In this document: piece after piece, positions 17,808 to 27,578 of the stretch
Position numbering within the stretch: position 1 is the stretch's first letter
Layout of the letters: each line of letters starts with the position of its first letter
Assembly (NCBI GenBank): GCA_024233875.1
Contig: JACKPB010000006.1
Location: 186,001 to 250,000 of the forward strand
From: Leptospiraceae bacterium
GTDB taxonomy: Bacteria; Spirochaetota; Leptospiria; Leptospirales; Leptospiraceae
Direction: 5' to 3'
DNA: 64,000 nt
Position numbers and translations under genes: made by a program
Notes under the pieces: generated by a model
What the model saw: the letters and a program-made list of their open reading frames with translations, nothing else
Database searches by the model: none
Told to the model about the DNA's origin: nothing

Positions 17808-19892
17808 TTATTGTTCGACGCAATATAGTTTTTTGGCTTGAGAACATTTGTACTGTCCTCCGGGGCTCACATTATAAATCGCAGTCGAGTCGGTTGCATT
17901 GGCAATTCCAAAGATCCCATTATCATTGGTTGAATTTGAAGTCCAGGAAGTCGAACCGCATCGATCTGTTCCACCTGTATAGTCGGATTTCAATCCTGTG
18001 AAGACTTTGTCTGAACTAGTTCCAATCGGAGCAAAGAAGGATCCCGGCTTTTTGGAACCATCTGTTCTGAAGATACAATTGCCCGAAGAGTTGAAGTACC
18101 TTGTATCGGCATAGAGTACCCAATCGGTTCCTGTAACAGTTCGGGAAGTTGAGGTGCCTATGAAGGCTTTGTAGGAAGAACTATTGTAGGCAGTTACAGT
18201 GGCATCACTCTGGCATTTTGTATCAGCTCCTGACTTTCCTCCCAGGTTTCCATCGTACGTAGATGTAGAAAGCAGAATCACTTTGTCTCCATTGCTACCG
18301 ACTGCCCCACAGTCTGCAGTAGCATCGTTGAGTCCCGTACCTTTGAGGGTGACTGTGTAGGATGAAGTATCGGGATCATCGCTTGCGATTGTTAAAGTAG
18401 TTGAGAGAAGTCCTGCAGATTGAGGGGTAAAGTTCACTGAAAAAGTGGTATTGCTACTTCCTGCGATTGTGGTATTGAGAGTAGAGTAAACAAAACTGGT
18501 GGTGGATCCGGTGATCGAAGTGACGGAAAGAGTTGATCCGCCTGTATTTTCGATGGTAAAGGTAATGGAATTGTTGGTGGATGTTTGATAGTTTCCAAAG
18601 TAGTACATGGATCCGGACGCGTATGTGGTTCCTGCAATTTTCAAATTTATGTTTGGAGCGGTTGTCCCTGTTCCATTGAGGGTAATGGTGTATGTCCCTT
18701 CATTTGAGTCCGTATTGGTTATGCTCAGGGTAGTGGTAAATGTCTGAACAGCATTGGGAGAAAATGTCAGGTTGAATCCGGTTGTCGATGATGAGGCTAC
18801 GGGAGAACTAACACTTCCTGTGATTGTAAAATTTGAAGCATTCCCTCCGGATATTCCGAAAGCTGAAATGGATAGATTTCCGGTTCCTGTGTTTTCTATG
18901 ACTACGGGGATAGCACTTGAGCTACTACCTGAGTAAATTGATCCGAAATCATAAGTACCTCCGGATGCAATAGAAGTTCCGTTGATCTTGACGTTGATTT
19001 CCGGAGCTGTTCCGGTACCTGTGAGAACAAGGGTAAAAGGGTTTTTATTGGGATCGTCATTGGGTATGGATAGTGTTACTGAATAAGCCCCGGTCGTAGT
19101 CGGAGAAAAAGTGAGAGTGAAGGTTGTAGTGCCTCCTCCGGAAGTGATGATTGACTGAGTACCTGTCGTATCGAGAGCAAAGTCAGCATTATTGGTTCCC
19201 GATTTGGTTATCCCTGCTGTTCCGCCTGTGATGGTAAGATCTTGAGTTCCGGAATTGGTAATTGTAATGGTCGCAACTGATGAACTCTGTCCTGTGAGCA
19301 CATTTCCAAAGCTAAGAGTGGCTCCATTAGCAAGATCGGTTCCTGAATAAGAGACAGCCATAGAAGGTTGAATGGATCCTGTACCGGTGAGTACAATGGT
19401 AAAACTCGGGGTACTTGTGTCATTAGATGCTATGGTCAGAGTAGTCGTTCGGGATCCATTCGCTGAAGCAGTGAAGACCACACTAAAGGAGGAGGAACCT
19501 CCGGCTGAGATTTCTGAATTCAGATTGGTTGTTGTGATACTAAAATCCGAACTATTCGTTCCGGAGTTACTTATGATGGGACTTCCTGATAGAGTGAGAC
19601 TACCCGTACCTGTGTTGGAGATTTGGATACTGAGTGCTGTGCTGGCAGAATGGATACTTAGGGTTCCAAAATCGTAAGTGGAGCCATTCGCAAAGCTGAC
19701 GTTATTGACAGTTACAGAGATAGCGGGTGTAGTTGTAGTACTTGGAGTTACAGTAGTACTTGAAGTTACGGTAGCCGTTTCAGAAATTAAAGGGATGGCT
19801 AGCTTCAATGCAGACTTTGGAGAGTTAGGTAGACATCCTGTGAAAAAAGCAAAAAGCATAACCAATAAACTAGATTGAATCCATCTATGCAT
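17808..19892 (-). CDS. Lipoprotein with choice-of-anchor D repeats and DUF1554 domain
   Basis: A 694-residue probable surface lipoprotein. The signal peptide ends in the lipobox FFTGC (lipidated cysteine about residue 20). A Thr/Ser-rich linker follows (about 30-55). Four immunoglobulin-like repeats of about 105 residues come next, each opening with a pattern like ASGGTYDFGSI and closing with TxxLTGTGT, as in choice-of-anchor D domains. The C-terminal 170 residues form a DUF1554 domain with several cysteines (ADCGAVGSNGDKV, GNCIFRTD, LYCVEQ). DUF1554 is typical of Leptospira proteins; its function is not established, and adhesion is only an inference. It is a paralogue of the next gene, in tandem. 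Confidence 0.88.
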   Translation of the reverse strand: MHRWIQSSLLVMLFAFFTGCLPNSPKSALKLAIPLISETATVTSSTTVTPSTTTTPAISVTVNNVSFANGSTYDFGTLSIHSASTALSIQISNTGTGSLTLSGSPIISNSGTNSSDFSITTTNLNSEISAGGSSSFSVVFTASANGSRTTTLTIASNDTSTPSFTIVLTGTGSIQPSMAVSYSGTDLANGATLSFGNVLTGQSSSVATITITNSGTQDLTITGGTAGITKSGTNNADFALDTTGTQSIITSGGGTTTFTLTFSPTTTGAYSVTLSIPNDDPNKNPFTLVLTGTGTAPEINVKINGTSIASGGTYDFGSIYSGSSSSAIPVVIENTGTGNLSISAFGISGGNASNFTITGSVSSPVASSSTTGFNLTFSPNAVQTFTTTLSITNTDSNEGTYTITLNGTGTTAPNINLKIAGTTYASGSMYYFGNYQTSTNNSITFTIENTGGSTLSVTSITGSTTSFVYSTLNTTIAGSSNTTFSVNFTPQSAGLLSTTLTIASDDPDTSSYTVTLKGTGLNDATADCGAVGSNGDKVILLSTSTYDGNLGGKSGADTKCQSDATVTAYNSSSYKAFIGTSTSRTVTGTDWVLYADTRYFNSSGNCIFRTDGSKKPGSFFAPIGTSSDKVFTGLKSDYTGGTDRCGSTSWTSNSTNDNGIFGIANATDSTAIYNVSPGGQYKCSQAKKLYCVEQ

Positions 19893-20000
19893 TTTTCTTG
19901 ATCCCTTTCACTTTATCTAAACTAACTCAACTTCTATCTATTGGTCAAGAAAATTCTTTTGTAGAATTAGACTAGGAAAAAAATGAATTTATTCCAATGA

Positions 20001-22055
20001 TTATTGTTGAGCACAATAAATTGCTCGTGTCTTATCGCATTTTAATAATCCGGGAGGAGAGCTATTTGACATAGAGGTACTATCCGTCTCATTTGACTTA
20101 CCAAAGTTTCCGGTGGATGAGGTAGAATTGGAAGTCCAATCCGAACAAGTATTCGTAGATGCACTAAAGTCAGAGTTGAAACCGGTGTGTACATTTATCG
20201 ATGAGGTTGAATACACACTTTCATGAAAATTAAAAGAAGGAACACCAGAGTTATCTGTTCTGAAGATACAATTTCCTGCGGCATTGAAGTAGCGTGTATT
20301 GGCGAGTAATACCCAATTTGTTGTTTTGTTTCTTGTTGTAGCTCCGATGAGAGCTTTGAAGGTTGTGCCTGAGTAAATAGTGACGTTTGCATCTACGGCA
20401 CATTTTGAGTCTGCTCCTGATACTCCTGAAAGGTTTCCATCAAAAAGTGTTGCAGGATCAGTCATCACTAGCATCCTATCCCCACTCGGACCTGCGACTC
20501 CGCATGTAGCTGTCGCATCCTCTAGACCCGTTCCTTTGAGGGTGACAGTGAAGCTGGGAGTGTTCGGATCATCACTTACGATTGTGATACTACCTGTCCT
20601 GACTCCCATCGACTGAGGAGTGAAAGTAATATCAAAAGTTGTTGTACCATTTGAAGCGGCAACTGTTGTGTTTAAGGTGGAAAAACTAAATTCAGTGGTT
20701 GATCCACTCATGGAGGATATTGTAAGAACTGTCCCACCGGTATTTTTTATGGTGAAGGTGATCACCTGGGCTGTTAAGGCTACATAATTTCCAAGATAGA
20801 ATATTCCGCCTGAGGATATAGATGTAGTACTTTGAAGAAGAGATATACTGGGTGCTGTAGTCCCTGTTCCTGTTAGGTTGATTACATAATTTCCATTAGT
20901 GATATCCGAATTCTGAACTGTTAGAGTTGCATTGAAGGTCGTTATACTATTGGGTGAAAACTTTATTGTAATACTTGAACTGCTTCCGGCCGCTATAGGT
21001 GTTGTGAAATTACCGGTTATAGTGAAGTTGGTTGGGTTGGTTCCTCCTAAGGTACTTGAGGTAAGCGTGAGAGACCCTGTTCCGGTATTCTCTATTGTGA
21101 ATGTGATGTCTGAAGAAGAACCTCCATTGTAAACAGATCCAAAGTCATAGGTTCCTCCGTTTGCTATCGTAGTTCCGTTTCCTTTGATGTTTATATCGGG
21201 TGTGACCCCGGTTCCTGTGAGAATTAAAGTAAAAGGATTTTTTGTTTCATCATTGTTTGGTATGCTGAGTGTTACAGAATAAGTGGAGGTAGTGGTAGGG
21301 GAAAAGGAAACTGTGAATGTTGTGGTTCCTCCCGAAACAATAGTCGCGGATGTGGAAAGGGTGTTCACTATAAAATCATTACTACCGGTTCCGGAGGTTG
21401 TGATTGCACTGACTCCACCGGTTATGATTAGATCCATACTCCCACTATTTGAAATTGTAATTGTAGCAGAGGAAGAGGTTTGACTCTTAAGAATGGAACC
21501 GAAGTTCAATGAAGCTCCATTTGCCAGTGAAGTTCCATTATAAGTTAAACTCATACTCGGTTGATCTAAACCTGTTCCGGTGAGATTTATAGTAAAGTTG
21601 GGATTTGTGCTATCATTGGAAGAGATAGTTAGGGTAGTGCTCAACGCCCCCACAGACTTGGGTGTAAGGCTAACAGAAAAAATATCTGTATGTCCTGCTG
21701 ATATGCTGGAGGGAAGTGAAGTTTGGTTGAGAGTGAAGGATGAGGAATTTGTTCCTGTATTACTAATTACAGGACTGCTAGAAAGTATCAAATCCGATCC
21801 ACCGGAATTGGAAATCGTAAAACTAATTTCTGTACCAGTGGATCCCAAATTAAGGGAGCCCATGTCAAATGAACCTCCATTGGCCAGGGTACTTCTATTC
21901 ACAGAAACTGAGATAGTAGGAGAAGAAACTATACTAGTAAGAGGTACAAATAATTTCATTGAATTTGATGGATTAGGGAGAGAACAAAATGAGATCAGGA
22001 GTAGAAAAAAAAACAAAAGGATCTTTCGGAAGGGATTAAAAATCTGTTTCATCAA
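20001..22055 (-). CDS. Second lipoprotein with choice-of-anchor D repeats and DUF1554 domain
   Basis: A 684-residue paralogue of the adjacent gene, same strand, 108 bp upstream. It has a signal peptide with lipobox LISFC, four choice-of-anchor D repeats (for example ANGGTYDFGSVYNGGSSS) and a C-terminal DUF1554 domain (ATCGVAGPSGDRM, GNCIFRTDNS, AIYCAQQ). Each block aligns with its partner over the full length, so the pair arose by duplication of the whole gene. Differences are concentrated in the repeats' loops and in the DUF1554 middle part. No terminator is obvious between the two. An R1 repeat lies just upstream of the start. Confidence 0.88.
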   Translation of the reverse strand: MMKQIFNPFRKILLFFFLLLISFCSLPNPSNSMKLFVPLTSIVSSPTISVSVNRSTLANGGSFDMGSLNLGSTGTEISFTISNSGGSDLILSSSPVISNTGTNSSSFTLNQTSLPSSISAGHTDIFSVSLTPKSVGALSTTLTISSNDSTNPNFTINLTGTGLDQPSMSLTYNGTSLANGASLNFGSILKSQTSSSATITISNSGSMDLIITGGVSAITTSGTGSNDFIVNTLSTSATIVSGGTTTFTVSFSPTTTSTYSVTLSIPNNDETKNPFTLILTGTGVTPDINIKGNGTTIANGGTYDFGSVYNGGSSSDITFTIENTGTGSLTLTSSTLGGTNPTNFTITGNFTTPIAAGSSSSITIKFSPNSITTFNATLTVQNSDITNGNYVINLTGTGTTAPSISLLQSTTSISSGGIFYLGNYVALTAQVITFTIKNTGGTVLTISSMSGSTTEFSFSTLNTTVAASNGTTTFDITFTPQSMGVRTGSITIVSDDPNTPSFTVTLKGTGLEDATATCGVAGPSGDRMLVMTDPATLFDGNLSGVSGADSKCAVDANVTIYSGTTFKALIGATTRNKTTNWVLLANTRYFNAAGNCIFRTDNSGVPSFNFHESVYSTSSINVHTGFNSDFSASTNTCSDWTSNSTSSTGNFGKSNETDSTSMSNSSPPGLLKCDKTRAIYCAQQ

Positions 22056-22486
22056 TCTATATTTCTCATTTTTCCTAAAAAAATCCGAATTAAATTAATT
22101 TCATTTAGAAATGTATAGTAGTTCTCATCAATAATTGCCTTTTTCCTAGTAAGGTATGTAGCCATTTTATAGCTGATTTAATAATGAATGCGTAAAAACT
22201 TCTGAAAATGACTATATTTTCTATAGTTTCCCATATTCATTTTTAATTAACAAAGAAAAGACTTCACACCGTCCAAAGTGAAACACAATAATTTTAGAAA
22301 TCTATGATATAAGACTTAAAAAGCGGAGAAAATATTAGGTGAACAGAAAAAGTGAAAATCTTTTTAGAAATGTCTCAAAATTAGAATGAGCGAAAGTTTT
22401 TTTAGATTAGAAGTATTGAATTATAAAAATTGGATTCCCCTCTGCTTTAGGTAAGTCGAAGTAAATAAAACAGAGGATTCTATAGG
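22056..22486. other. Intergenic region with R1 repeat upstream of lipoprotein pair
   Basis: About 430 bp of AT-rich DNA containing one inverted R1 copy (22114-22216). The remainder holds no supported gene. It should contain the promoter of the two lipoprotein genes and the end of the purM transcript. Confidence 0.5.
22114..22216 (-). repeat. R1 dispersed repeat, copy C (inverted)
   Basis: Reverse-orientation copy; the core GGTATGTAGCCATTTTAT is the complement of the common R1 core. End-to-end inverted similarity is about 11 of 14 positions (TATAGT at both ends). Confidence 0.85.
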
Positions 22487-23533
22487 CTAAGAAAAAATGA
22501 CTTCTTTTTTTCCCGGTACTATCTCACCAATCTGATGGACTGATTCGCCAGCCTTCGAAAGTATTTCGATTGTTGAATCGAGTCTATCCGGTGATACAAC
22601 CAGAATGAATCCTATCCCCATATTGAAGGTTGCAAATAAATCCAAAACATCCATTTGACTGTCTTTTTTGATTTTTGAATAGACATAGGTTTCGGGAATT
22701 TTATCAAAATAAATTTTTGCAGACTTGGATTCGGGGAGAACCCGTGGAATGTTTTCCTGAAATCCACCACCGGTAATGTGCACCATGCCTTTGACGACTT
22801 CCTGCTTGAGTAGTTTGAGTATGGATTCTACATAGATGCGGGTGGGCTTCATCAAATGTTCTTTGAGAAATTGAACTGTTTCTTCTGAATCCGGTAATTC
22901 TCTTCCATTTTTTAAATAGAGTTTTCTGAGAAGAGAGTATCCATTGCTATGGGGTCCGCTGGATTCCAATCCTAAAATGATATCTCCCGATTCAATACTA
23001 GAACCGTCTATGATCTCATCTTTTTCCACAACTCCAACTGCAAATCCGGCCAGATCATACTCATCTTCTTTCATGATTCCGGGGTGTTCTGCTGTTTCTC
23101 CACCTACCAGAGAGGCTCCGCACTGACGGCAACCACGAACAATTCCGGAGACGATAGAATTCATTTTTTCGATGTTTAGTTTTCCGCAGGAGATGTAGTC
23201 CAGAAAAAATAGGGGATGGGCTCCCGTCACCAGTAGGTCGTTGACGCACATCGCCACGAGATCGACCCCGATGGAATCATGAATGTCCAAAAGACGGGCG
23301 AGTTCGAGTTTGGTCCCCACACCATCCGTTCCTGAGAGCAAAACAGGATTTCTGTAATTTTTCAGAAAGGAAACATCATAAGCGGCCGCAAAACCACCCA
23401 GTCCTCCGAGCACATTCGGGCTGTGAGTAGAATGAACGTTCGCTTTGATTTTCTTAACAAATTCCATTCCCGCATGGGTGTCCACGCCCGCTGATTTATA
23501 CGTAATACGTTCATCTGACATAATTTCTTGCAT
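22487..23533 (-). CDS. purM: Phosphoribosylformylglycinamidine cyclo-ligase
   Basis: AIR synthetase of purine synthesis: closes the imidazole ring of FGAM using ATP. The 348 residues are complete. Signatures are NVLGGLGGFAAAYDV (about 40-54), LLSGTDGVGTKLELA (about 65-79), DLVAMCVNDLL (about 90-100), the GGETAEHPG block (about 140-148) and VHITGGGFQENIPRVLP (about 253-269). The start could also be the ATG at 23521; the overlap with the murI end is then shorter. It is the last gene of the run dedA-aminotransferase-murI-purM. Confidence 0.95.
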   Translation of the reverse strand: MQEIMSDERITYKSAGVDTHAGMEFVKKIKANVHSTHSPNVLGGLGGFAAAYDVSFLKNYRNPVLLSGTDGVGTKLELARLLDIHDSIGVDLVAMCVNDLLVTGAHPLFFLDYISCGKLNIEKMNSIVSGIVRGCRQCGASLVGGETAEHPGIMKEDEYDLAGFAVGVVEKDEIIDGSSIESGDIILGLESSGPHSNGYSLLRKLYLKNGRELPDSEETVQFLKEHLMKPTRIYVESILKLLKQEVVKGMVHITGGGFQENIPRVLPESKSAKIYFDKIPETYVYSKIKKDSQMDVLDLFATFNMGIGFILVVSPDRLDSTIEILSKAGESVHQIGEIVPGKKEVIFS

Positions 23534-24293
23534 CCCTATTGTATGAATTTAAATAACGTTGAGCAATTTCCAATTCCTGTTCGCCCCCACCATTCAAATA
23601 GATCTGAATCTCAGATCCGGACTTATCCCGACCTGAATTCAAATTCAATGATTTAATCATATGTCGTATGGTGCCGGTGTTTCCATCATAAATGCGAAGT
23701 GATTCATCGAATTCATAGAAATAAGGCTTTACCAGGAGATAATGGGTGCAGCCCAGAACAAAGAGATTGATACTTTGTGAATGAAGGTCTTTTAATTTTG
23801 GAGAGAGAAACTCATGAATCCCGGAAAAATCTTCCCTGTCTATCAGAGAGGCCAGACCATCACAATTGATCGGTTCGAGAACATGACCGACACCGAGTGA
23901 TCTCTCAAGAAGGTTGAATTTTTCTTCACGGAGGGTGAGAGATGTAGCAAAGACGGCGACTTTTTGATCAGGATTTTCAGTGACTGCGGGTTTGATCGCC
24001 GGTTCCATTCCAAAGATGGGAATGCTGTATCTACTTCGTAAATCAAAGGCAGCGGCTGAGGTAGCTGTATTGCAGGCGAGAAGGATAGAAGTACATTTTT
24101 CAGAAATGAAAAAGTTTACTATTTCTTCTGTGTGTTCGAGAACTTCTTTTTTCGATTTGGGGCCATAGGGACTATTTTTCAAATCCCCAAAATACAAAAA
24201 GTCCACACCGGAGACCATAGATTGAAATTCGGAGAGAACTGACAACCCTCCGAATCCTGAGTCCATAACTCCGATGAGAGGTCTTTGGGTCAT
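23511..24293 (-). CDS. murI: Glutamate racemase
   Basis: Makes D-glutamate for peptidoglycan by cofactor-independent racemisation. The 260 residues are of normal length. The two catalytic cysteines are present: C74 in LLACNTATSA and C182 in LGCTHYLLV. The N-terminal VMDSGFGGLSVL (with catalytic D11 and S12) and PYGPKS are also conserved. The stop overlaps the aminotransferase start region on one side (4 bp) and purM on the other, indicating an operon. The tail after residue 230 (KSGSEIQIYLNGGGEQELEI) is a little unusual but within family range. Confidence 0.95.
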   Translation of the reverse strand: MTQRPLIGVMDSGFGGLSVLSEFQSMVSGVDFLYFGDLKNSPYGPKSKKEVLEHTEEIVNFFISEKCTSILLACNTATSAAAFDLRSRYSIPIFGMEPAIKPAVTENPDQKVAVFATSLTLREEKFNLLERSLGVGHVLEPINCDGLASLIDREDFSGIHEFLSPKLKDLHSQSINLFVLGCTHYLLVKPYFYEFDESLRIYDGNTGTIRHMIKSLNLNSGRDKSGSEIQIYLNGGGEQELEIAQRYLNSYNRDARNYVR

Positions 24294-25594
24294 ATGCTCT
24301 TTAGATAGTTTCGAATGCTTCTGGCAAGAGTCTGATAGGTCTTTTCAAAAACATCAGGATTTTCTTCCAGGAGTGTGATACGGAAACCGTCCTTTGCCGA
24401 ACAAAATGAGGAGAGGGGTACCACACAGATCCCGGTGGACGCCATCAGATAGAGAATGAACCTTCTATCCCTCGAAGAATTTTGTAGCAGAGTTTCAATA
24501 AAGTTTTTTGCCTGAACATTTGTGATTTCCAGCTTCATCTTGTCTCTAAGGACTCCTTCATCAAAAACTACAGTTAGAAAAAAGCCTCCCCGTGGTTCGA
24601 CTACTGAAATTCCGGGAACCTCTTTCAGAATTTGCATCGCCATCTCTGCTCTTTTTTTGAACTTATCATTTCTCATTTGGAAATGAGGTAGGAGTTCGGG
24701 AGAAGAATAGATTCTGGGGATTGCCATTTGAGGTAGGGTTGTAGAGCAGACTTCAAGCATTTTGGCATCGATGAGAGATTTGATGTATCTATCAAAGAAA
24801 TGGTCTTTCTTTCGATTGAAGACCTCGATCCAACCACAACGAGAGCCCGGCCAGGGCAGTTCCTTGGATATCGAACGGAGAGCCATTCCGCAGGCTTTGT
24901 CTCCTATGACTTCGGAGAGATGGATGGAACCATTTCCGGAGAAATTGACGTGGGCATAGGTTTCATCACAAATCAGGATGCAGTCGTACTTTTCACAGAT
25001 CTTTACAAATTGAGAAAGAATTTCTTTGTCAAACACAGCTCCAGTCGGATTGTCGGGATTGATGAGAAGGATTCCGGCTATAGAATCATTGTACTTGATC
25101 TTATTTTCAATCTCCTGCATATCCGGCATCCAACCATTTTCCGGTTTGAGTTCATAGGTCAGATGTTCGTATCCGCTGTGGGCGGCTTCTGCGGAAGAAT
25201 AGGTGGAGTAAGCAGGACTCGGACCGAGAATCCTAGCCTCCCGCTTCATGAAGGCAAAGATCTTGGCTACAGCATCTCCCAGTCCATTGAAAAATAAAAT
25301 GTCATCGGGTGTGATTTTGGTTCCCCCGCGCTCATTGACTTTGAGAGCTAGATAGTCACGGGTCGATTCGTATCCCTGAGTGGCTGTATAGGCCCAGGAC
25401 TGATCATCCTGAATCAGATCAGTAACGATCTCTTTGATCCAGGGGGCAACCTTTTCCCCTTTCTGAATGGGATCCCCTATGTTTTCCCAGGTGATCGGAA
25501 CTCCCATTTTCTCAAGAGATTTTCCCAGAGAAACGATTTGACGAATTTCATAAATCAACTCATCCGCACCGGGATGAACAATATTTCTTCTCAT
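24290..25594 (-). CDS. PLP-dependent aminotransferase, class I/II
   Basis: A 434-residue fold type I aminotransferase (COG0436-like). The Schiff-base lysine is K244 in SISKELPWPGSRCGW. Other conserved blocks are INPDNPTGAVFDKE (about 178-191), ILICDETYAHVNF (about 206-218) and the substrate arginine region GGFFLTVVFDEG near 350. The SKELPWPGSRCGW form is longer than in typical aspartate aminotransferases. The substrate cannot be assigned; an alanine- or aspartate-type reaction would fit its place beside murI. Overlaps at both ends (ATGA with murI, 4 bp with dedA) show tight translational coupling. Confidence 0.88.
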   Translation of the reverse strand: MRRNIVHPGADELIYEIRQIVSLGKSLEKMGVPITWENIGDPIQKGEKVAPWIKEIVTDLIQDDQSWAYTATQGYESTRDYLALKVNERGGTKITPDDILFFNGLGDAVAKIFAFMKREARILGPSPAYSTYSSAEAAHSGYEHLTYELKPENGWMPDMQEIENKIKYNDSIAGILLINPDNPTGAVFDKEILSQFVKICEKYDCILICDETYAHVNFSGNGSIHLSEVIGDKACGMALRSISKELPWPGSRCGWIEVFNRKKDHFFDRYIKSLIDAKMLEVCSTTLPQMAIPRIYSSPELLPHFQMRNDKFKKRAEMAMQILKEVPGISVVEPRGGFFLTVVFDEGVLRDKMKLEITNVQAKNFIETLLQNSSRDRRFILYLMASTGICVVPLSSFCSAKDGFRITLLEENPDVFEKTYQTLARSIRNYLKSI

Positions 25595-26244
25595 ACGGAA
25601 TCTCCTTTTTTCTCCATCTTTGCTTTGATGAATTCAATGATCGCAGGAAGAATCGAAAGAAAGATGATCACAAAAATGACCAGAGTGAAATTCTTTCGAA
25701 TTGCCTGTAGGTTTCCGAAGAGAAAACCGGCTATACTGAAGATCAGAATCCAGAGAATTCCACCGATCACATTGAATGAAATGAAACGTTTGTAGTCCAT
25801 GGTTCCTATTCCGGCAACGAATGGAGCAAAGGTTCGAACGATGGGAATGAATCTACCAATAATTATGGTCTTTCCACCGTACTTATCATAAAATTCCTGA
25901 GTCTTTTCTATGTGTTTTTGGTTGATGAAGCGAATTTTTTCACCGTTTAAGATCTTATCTTTGAAAAAAGACCCCACCCAATAGTTTACTGTATCGCCGA
26001 GAACAGCGGCTATGATCAAAAGAAAAATTATGATACGAATGTCGAGGATCTCACGGGCGGCAATCGCTCCGATTGCAAACAATAGAGAGTCCCCCGGAAG
26101 AAAGGGAGTGACTACCAGTCCGGTCTCGGCGAAAATGATGATGAAGAGAATTAGGTAAGTGAGAGTGCCATATTCAGTAGTGATGGCATCCAGATATTTA
26201 TCGATGTGAAGTACAAAATCGATTGCCTGTTTGATTAGATCCAT
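25591..26244 (-). CDS. DedA family membrane protein
   Basis: A 217-residue polytopic membrane protein of the DedA/VTT family, which includes undecaprenyl-phosphate and phospholipid translocases. The family blocks are present: FAETGLVVTPFLPGDSLLF (about 40-58), the motif KIRFINQKHIEKTQEFYDKYGGKTIIIGRFIPIVRTFAPFVAG split by conserved glycine, arginine and proline, and GGILWILIFSIAGFLFGN. The two conserved arginines in GRFIPIVRTF are those needed for function in other DedA proteins. As the first gene of the operon with murI, a role in cell-envelope lipid recycling would fit. Confidence 0.9.
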   Translation of the reverse strand: MDLIKQAIDFVLHIDKYLDAITTEYGTLTYLILFIIIFAETGLVVTPFLPGDSLLFAIGAIAAREILDIRIIIFLLIIAAVLGDTVNYWVGSFFKDKILNGEKIRFINQKHIEKTQEFYDKYGGKTIIIGRFIPIVRTFAPFVAGIGTMDYKRFISFNVIGGILWILIFSIAGFLFGNLQAIRKNFTLVIFVIIFLSILPAIIEFIKAKMEKKGDSV

Positions 26245-26250
26245 GATTAT

Positions 26251-26275
26251 CTGTCAGAATTCTAAAAACTGACAG
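26251..26275. promoter_or_regulatory. Possible operator between dedA and folC
   Basis: CTGTCAG at 26251-26257 and CTGACAG at 26269-26275 form 7-bp inverted arms separated by 11 bases in the short gap between the divergent dedA and folC starts. It could be a regulator site; no regulator is known. Confidence 0.25.
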
Positions 26276-26336
26276 CCTCCTGATACCAAATTGACAGGAA
26301 AGCTCAGTTTGAAAATAGAAAAATGGAAACTCTAAA

Positions 26337-27509
26337 ATGAATGCAGACAAATTCCTTTCTGAATTGGTAAATTTTGAAAAAACCAGAAACAGTAATTTTT
26401 TTAGTGAATACAGTCTGGATGAGTTTTCAAACATTTGCACCAAGTTTCTGGGATCGGAGAGAAAAGGGTATAGGATTTCTATCGTAGGGACAAATGGGAA
26501 GGGTTCGGTATCCGGTTTTTTGAATCAGTTCTTTTTTCGAGCGGGGTTCAGCACAGGTCTGTATACCTCACCTCATCTTTTGACGTTTACTGAACGAATT
26601 GTTCTCAATTTACAAAATATCTCCGAAACCTATATTGAAAATTGGCTCACGGGGTTGAACGAAAATTCTTTGTCCGAGGTGAAACGATGTTCCTATTTTG
26701 AGTTTTTGACTCTTCTGGCTCTTCACTACTATCAATCCGAATCCACAGAAATTCAAATTTTTGAAGCAGGACTGGGGGGGAGGTTGGATGCCACAAAACT
26801 CTGTTTGCCCAATTCTGTGGTCTTGACTTCAATAGGAATGGATCATGTTGAAATTTTGGGGGACAATAAAAAAAAGATCCTGAGAGAAAAAATGGGAATC
26901 ATTGTTCCGGAAACAAAATATTTCTTCAGTCCTGATCTGGGGGAAGAATTGAATTCTGAGATCTTAGAAGTTCTTCCTGAAGGAATTGAGTTGTATTCTT
27001 TCGAAGGATACAAACCCGAATTGGAAACCTACCTGGAATTCAATTTCCGATTTTCCGAATTTATTTTCCAGACCATTTCAGGAAATTTGGGAATCTCTAG
27101 AAAAACAATCCAAACTGAAATGAAAATACCTGTGATACAGGGACGATTGGAAGTGCTTCGTGAGTCACCCTTCGTAATTTTTGACAATGCTCACAATCTT
27201 CAGGCGCTTGAATCTCTCTTTCATTCTTTGAATGTTTTGTATCCCATGAATCAATGGACTGTAATTTTTGCCAATATGAAAGATAAGAATATATCAGAAA
27301 ATCTAAGCTATCTGGTAAACAGACCGGATGTTCTCAGAATCTATCAGGTCATCGGAGATAACTTCTCTTCTGATTCACTTGAAAATGATAAGATCGGGGT
27401 TGTCACTCAAGATAGGATTTCTCAAATTCTTTCTGAGAATGATCCAATTCTAGTCACCGGAAGTTTCCGCCTCTATGAGAGAATCTTCTCAAGTCTAAAT
27501 CAAGATTGA
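26337..27509 (+). CDS. folC: Bifunctional folylpolyglutamate/dihydrofolate synthase
   Basis: Adds glutamate to dihydropteroate and folates, in one-carbon metabolism. The 390 residues are rather short for FolC, but complete. The ATP-binding P-loop is GTNGKGSVSG (51-60), followed by the family motif GLYTSPHLLTFTERI (about 72-86), the FEAGLGGRLDATKL block (about 141-154), and SIGMDHVEILGDN (about 163-175). The C-terminal domain has VIFDNAHNLQAL near 280 and TGSFRLYERIF at the end. It is divergent from dedA with a 92-bp gap and is followed by R1/R2 repeats. Confidence 0.92.
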   Translation: MNADKFLSELVNFEKTRNSNFFSEYSLDEFSNICTKFLGSERKGYRISIVGTNGKGSVSGFLNQFFFRAGFSTGLYTSPHLLTFTERIVLNLQNISETYIENWLTGLNENSLSEVKRCSYFEFLTLLALHYYQSESTEIQIFEAGLGGRLDATKLCLPNSVVLTSIGMDHVEILGDNKKKILREKMGIIVPETKYFFSPDLGEELNSEILEVLPEGIELYSFEGYKPELETYLEFNFRFSEFIFQTISGNLGISRKTIQTEMKIPVIQGRLEVLRESPFVIFDNAHNLQALESLFHSLNVLYPMNQWTVIFANMKDKNISENLSYLVNRPDVLRIYQVIGDNFSSDSLENDKIGVVTQDRISQILSENDPILVTGSFRLYERIFSSLNQD

Positions 27510-27519
27510 TCCAAAATAC

Positions 27520-27578
27520 ATATACCGATTCTCATAAACAAGTACACTTTTCGTATTTTAGTATGTAGCCATTTTATA
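27520..27578 (-). repeat. R1 repeat, partial inverted copy D1
   Basis: About the last 58 bp of R1 in reverse orientation, ending at GTAGCCATTTTATAG, directly fused to a full forward copy. Together the two make a head-to-head inverted pair. Confidence 0.75.

Noticed and set aside
18754..22098. Plus-strand frames of 60-170 codons opposite the two lipoprotein genes
   Set aside because: They are antisense shadows of the Ser/Thr-rich repeats, which rarely contain stops on the other strand.
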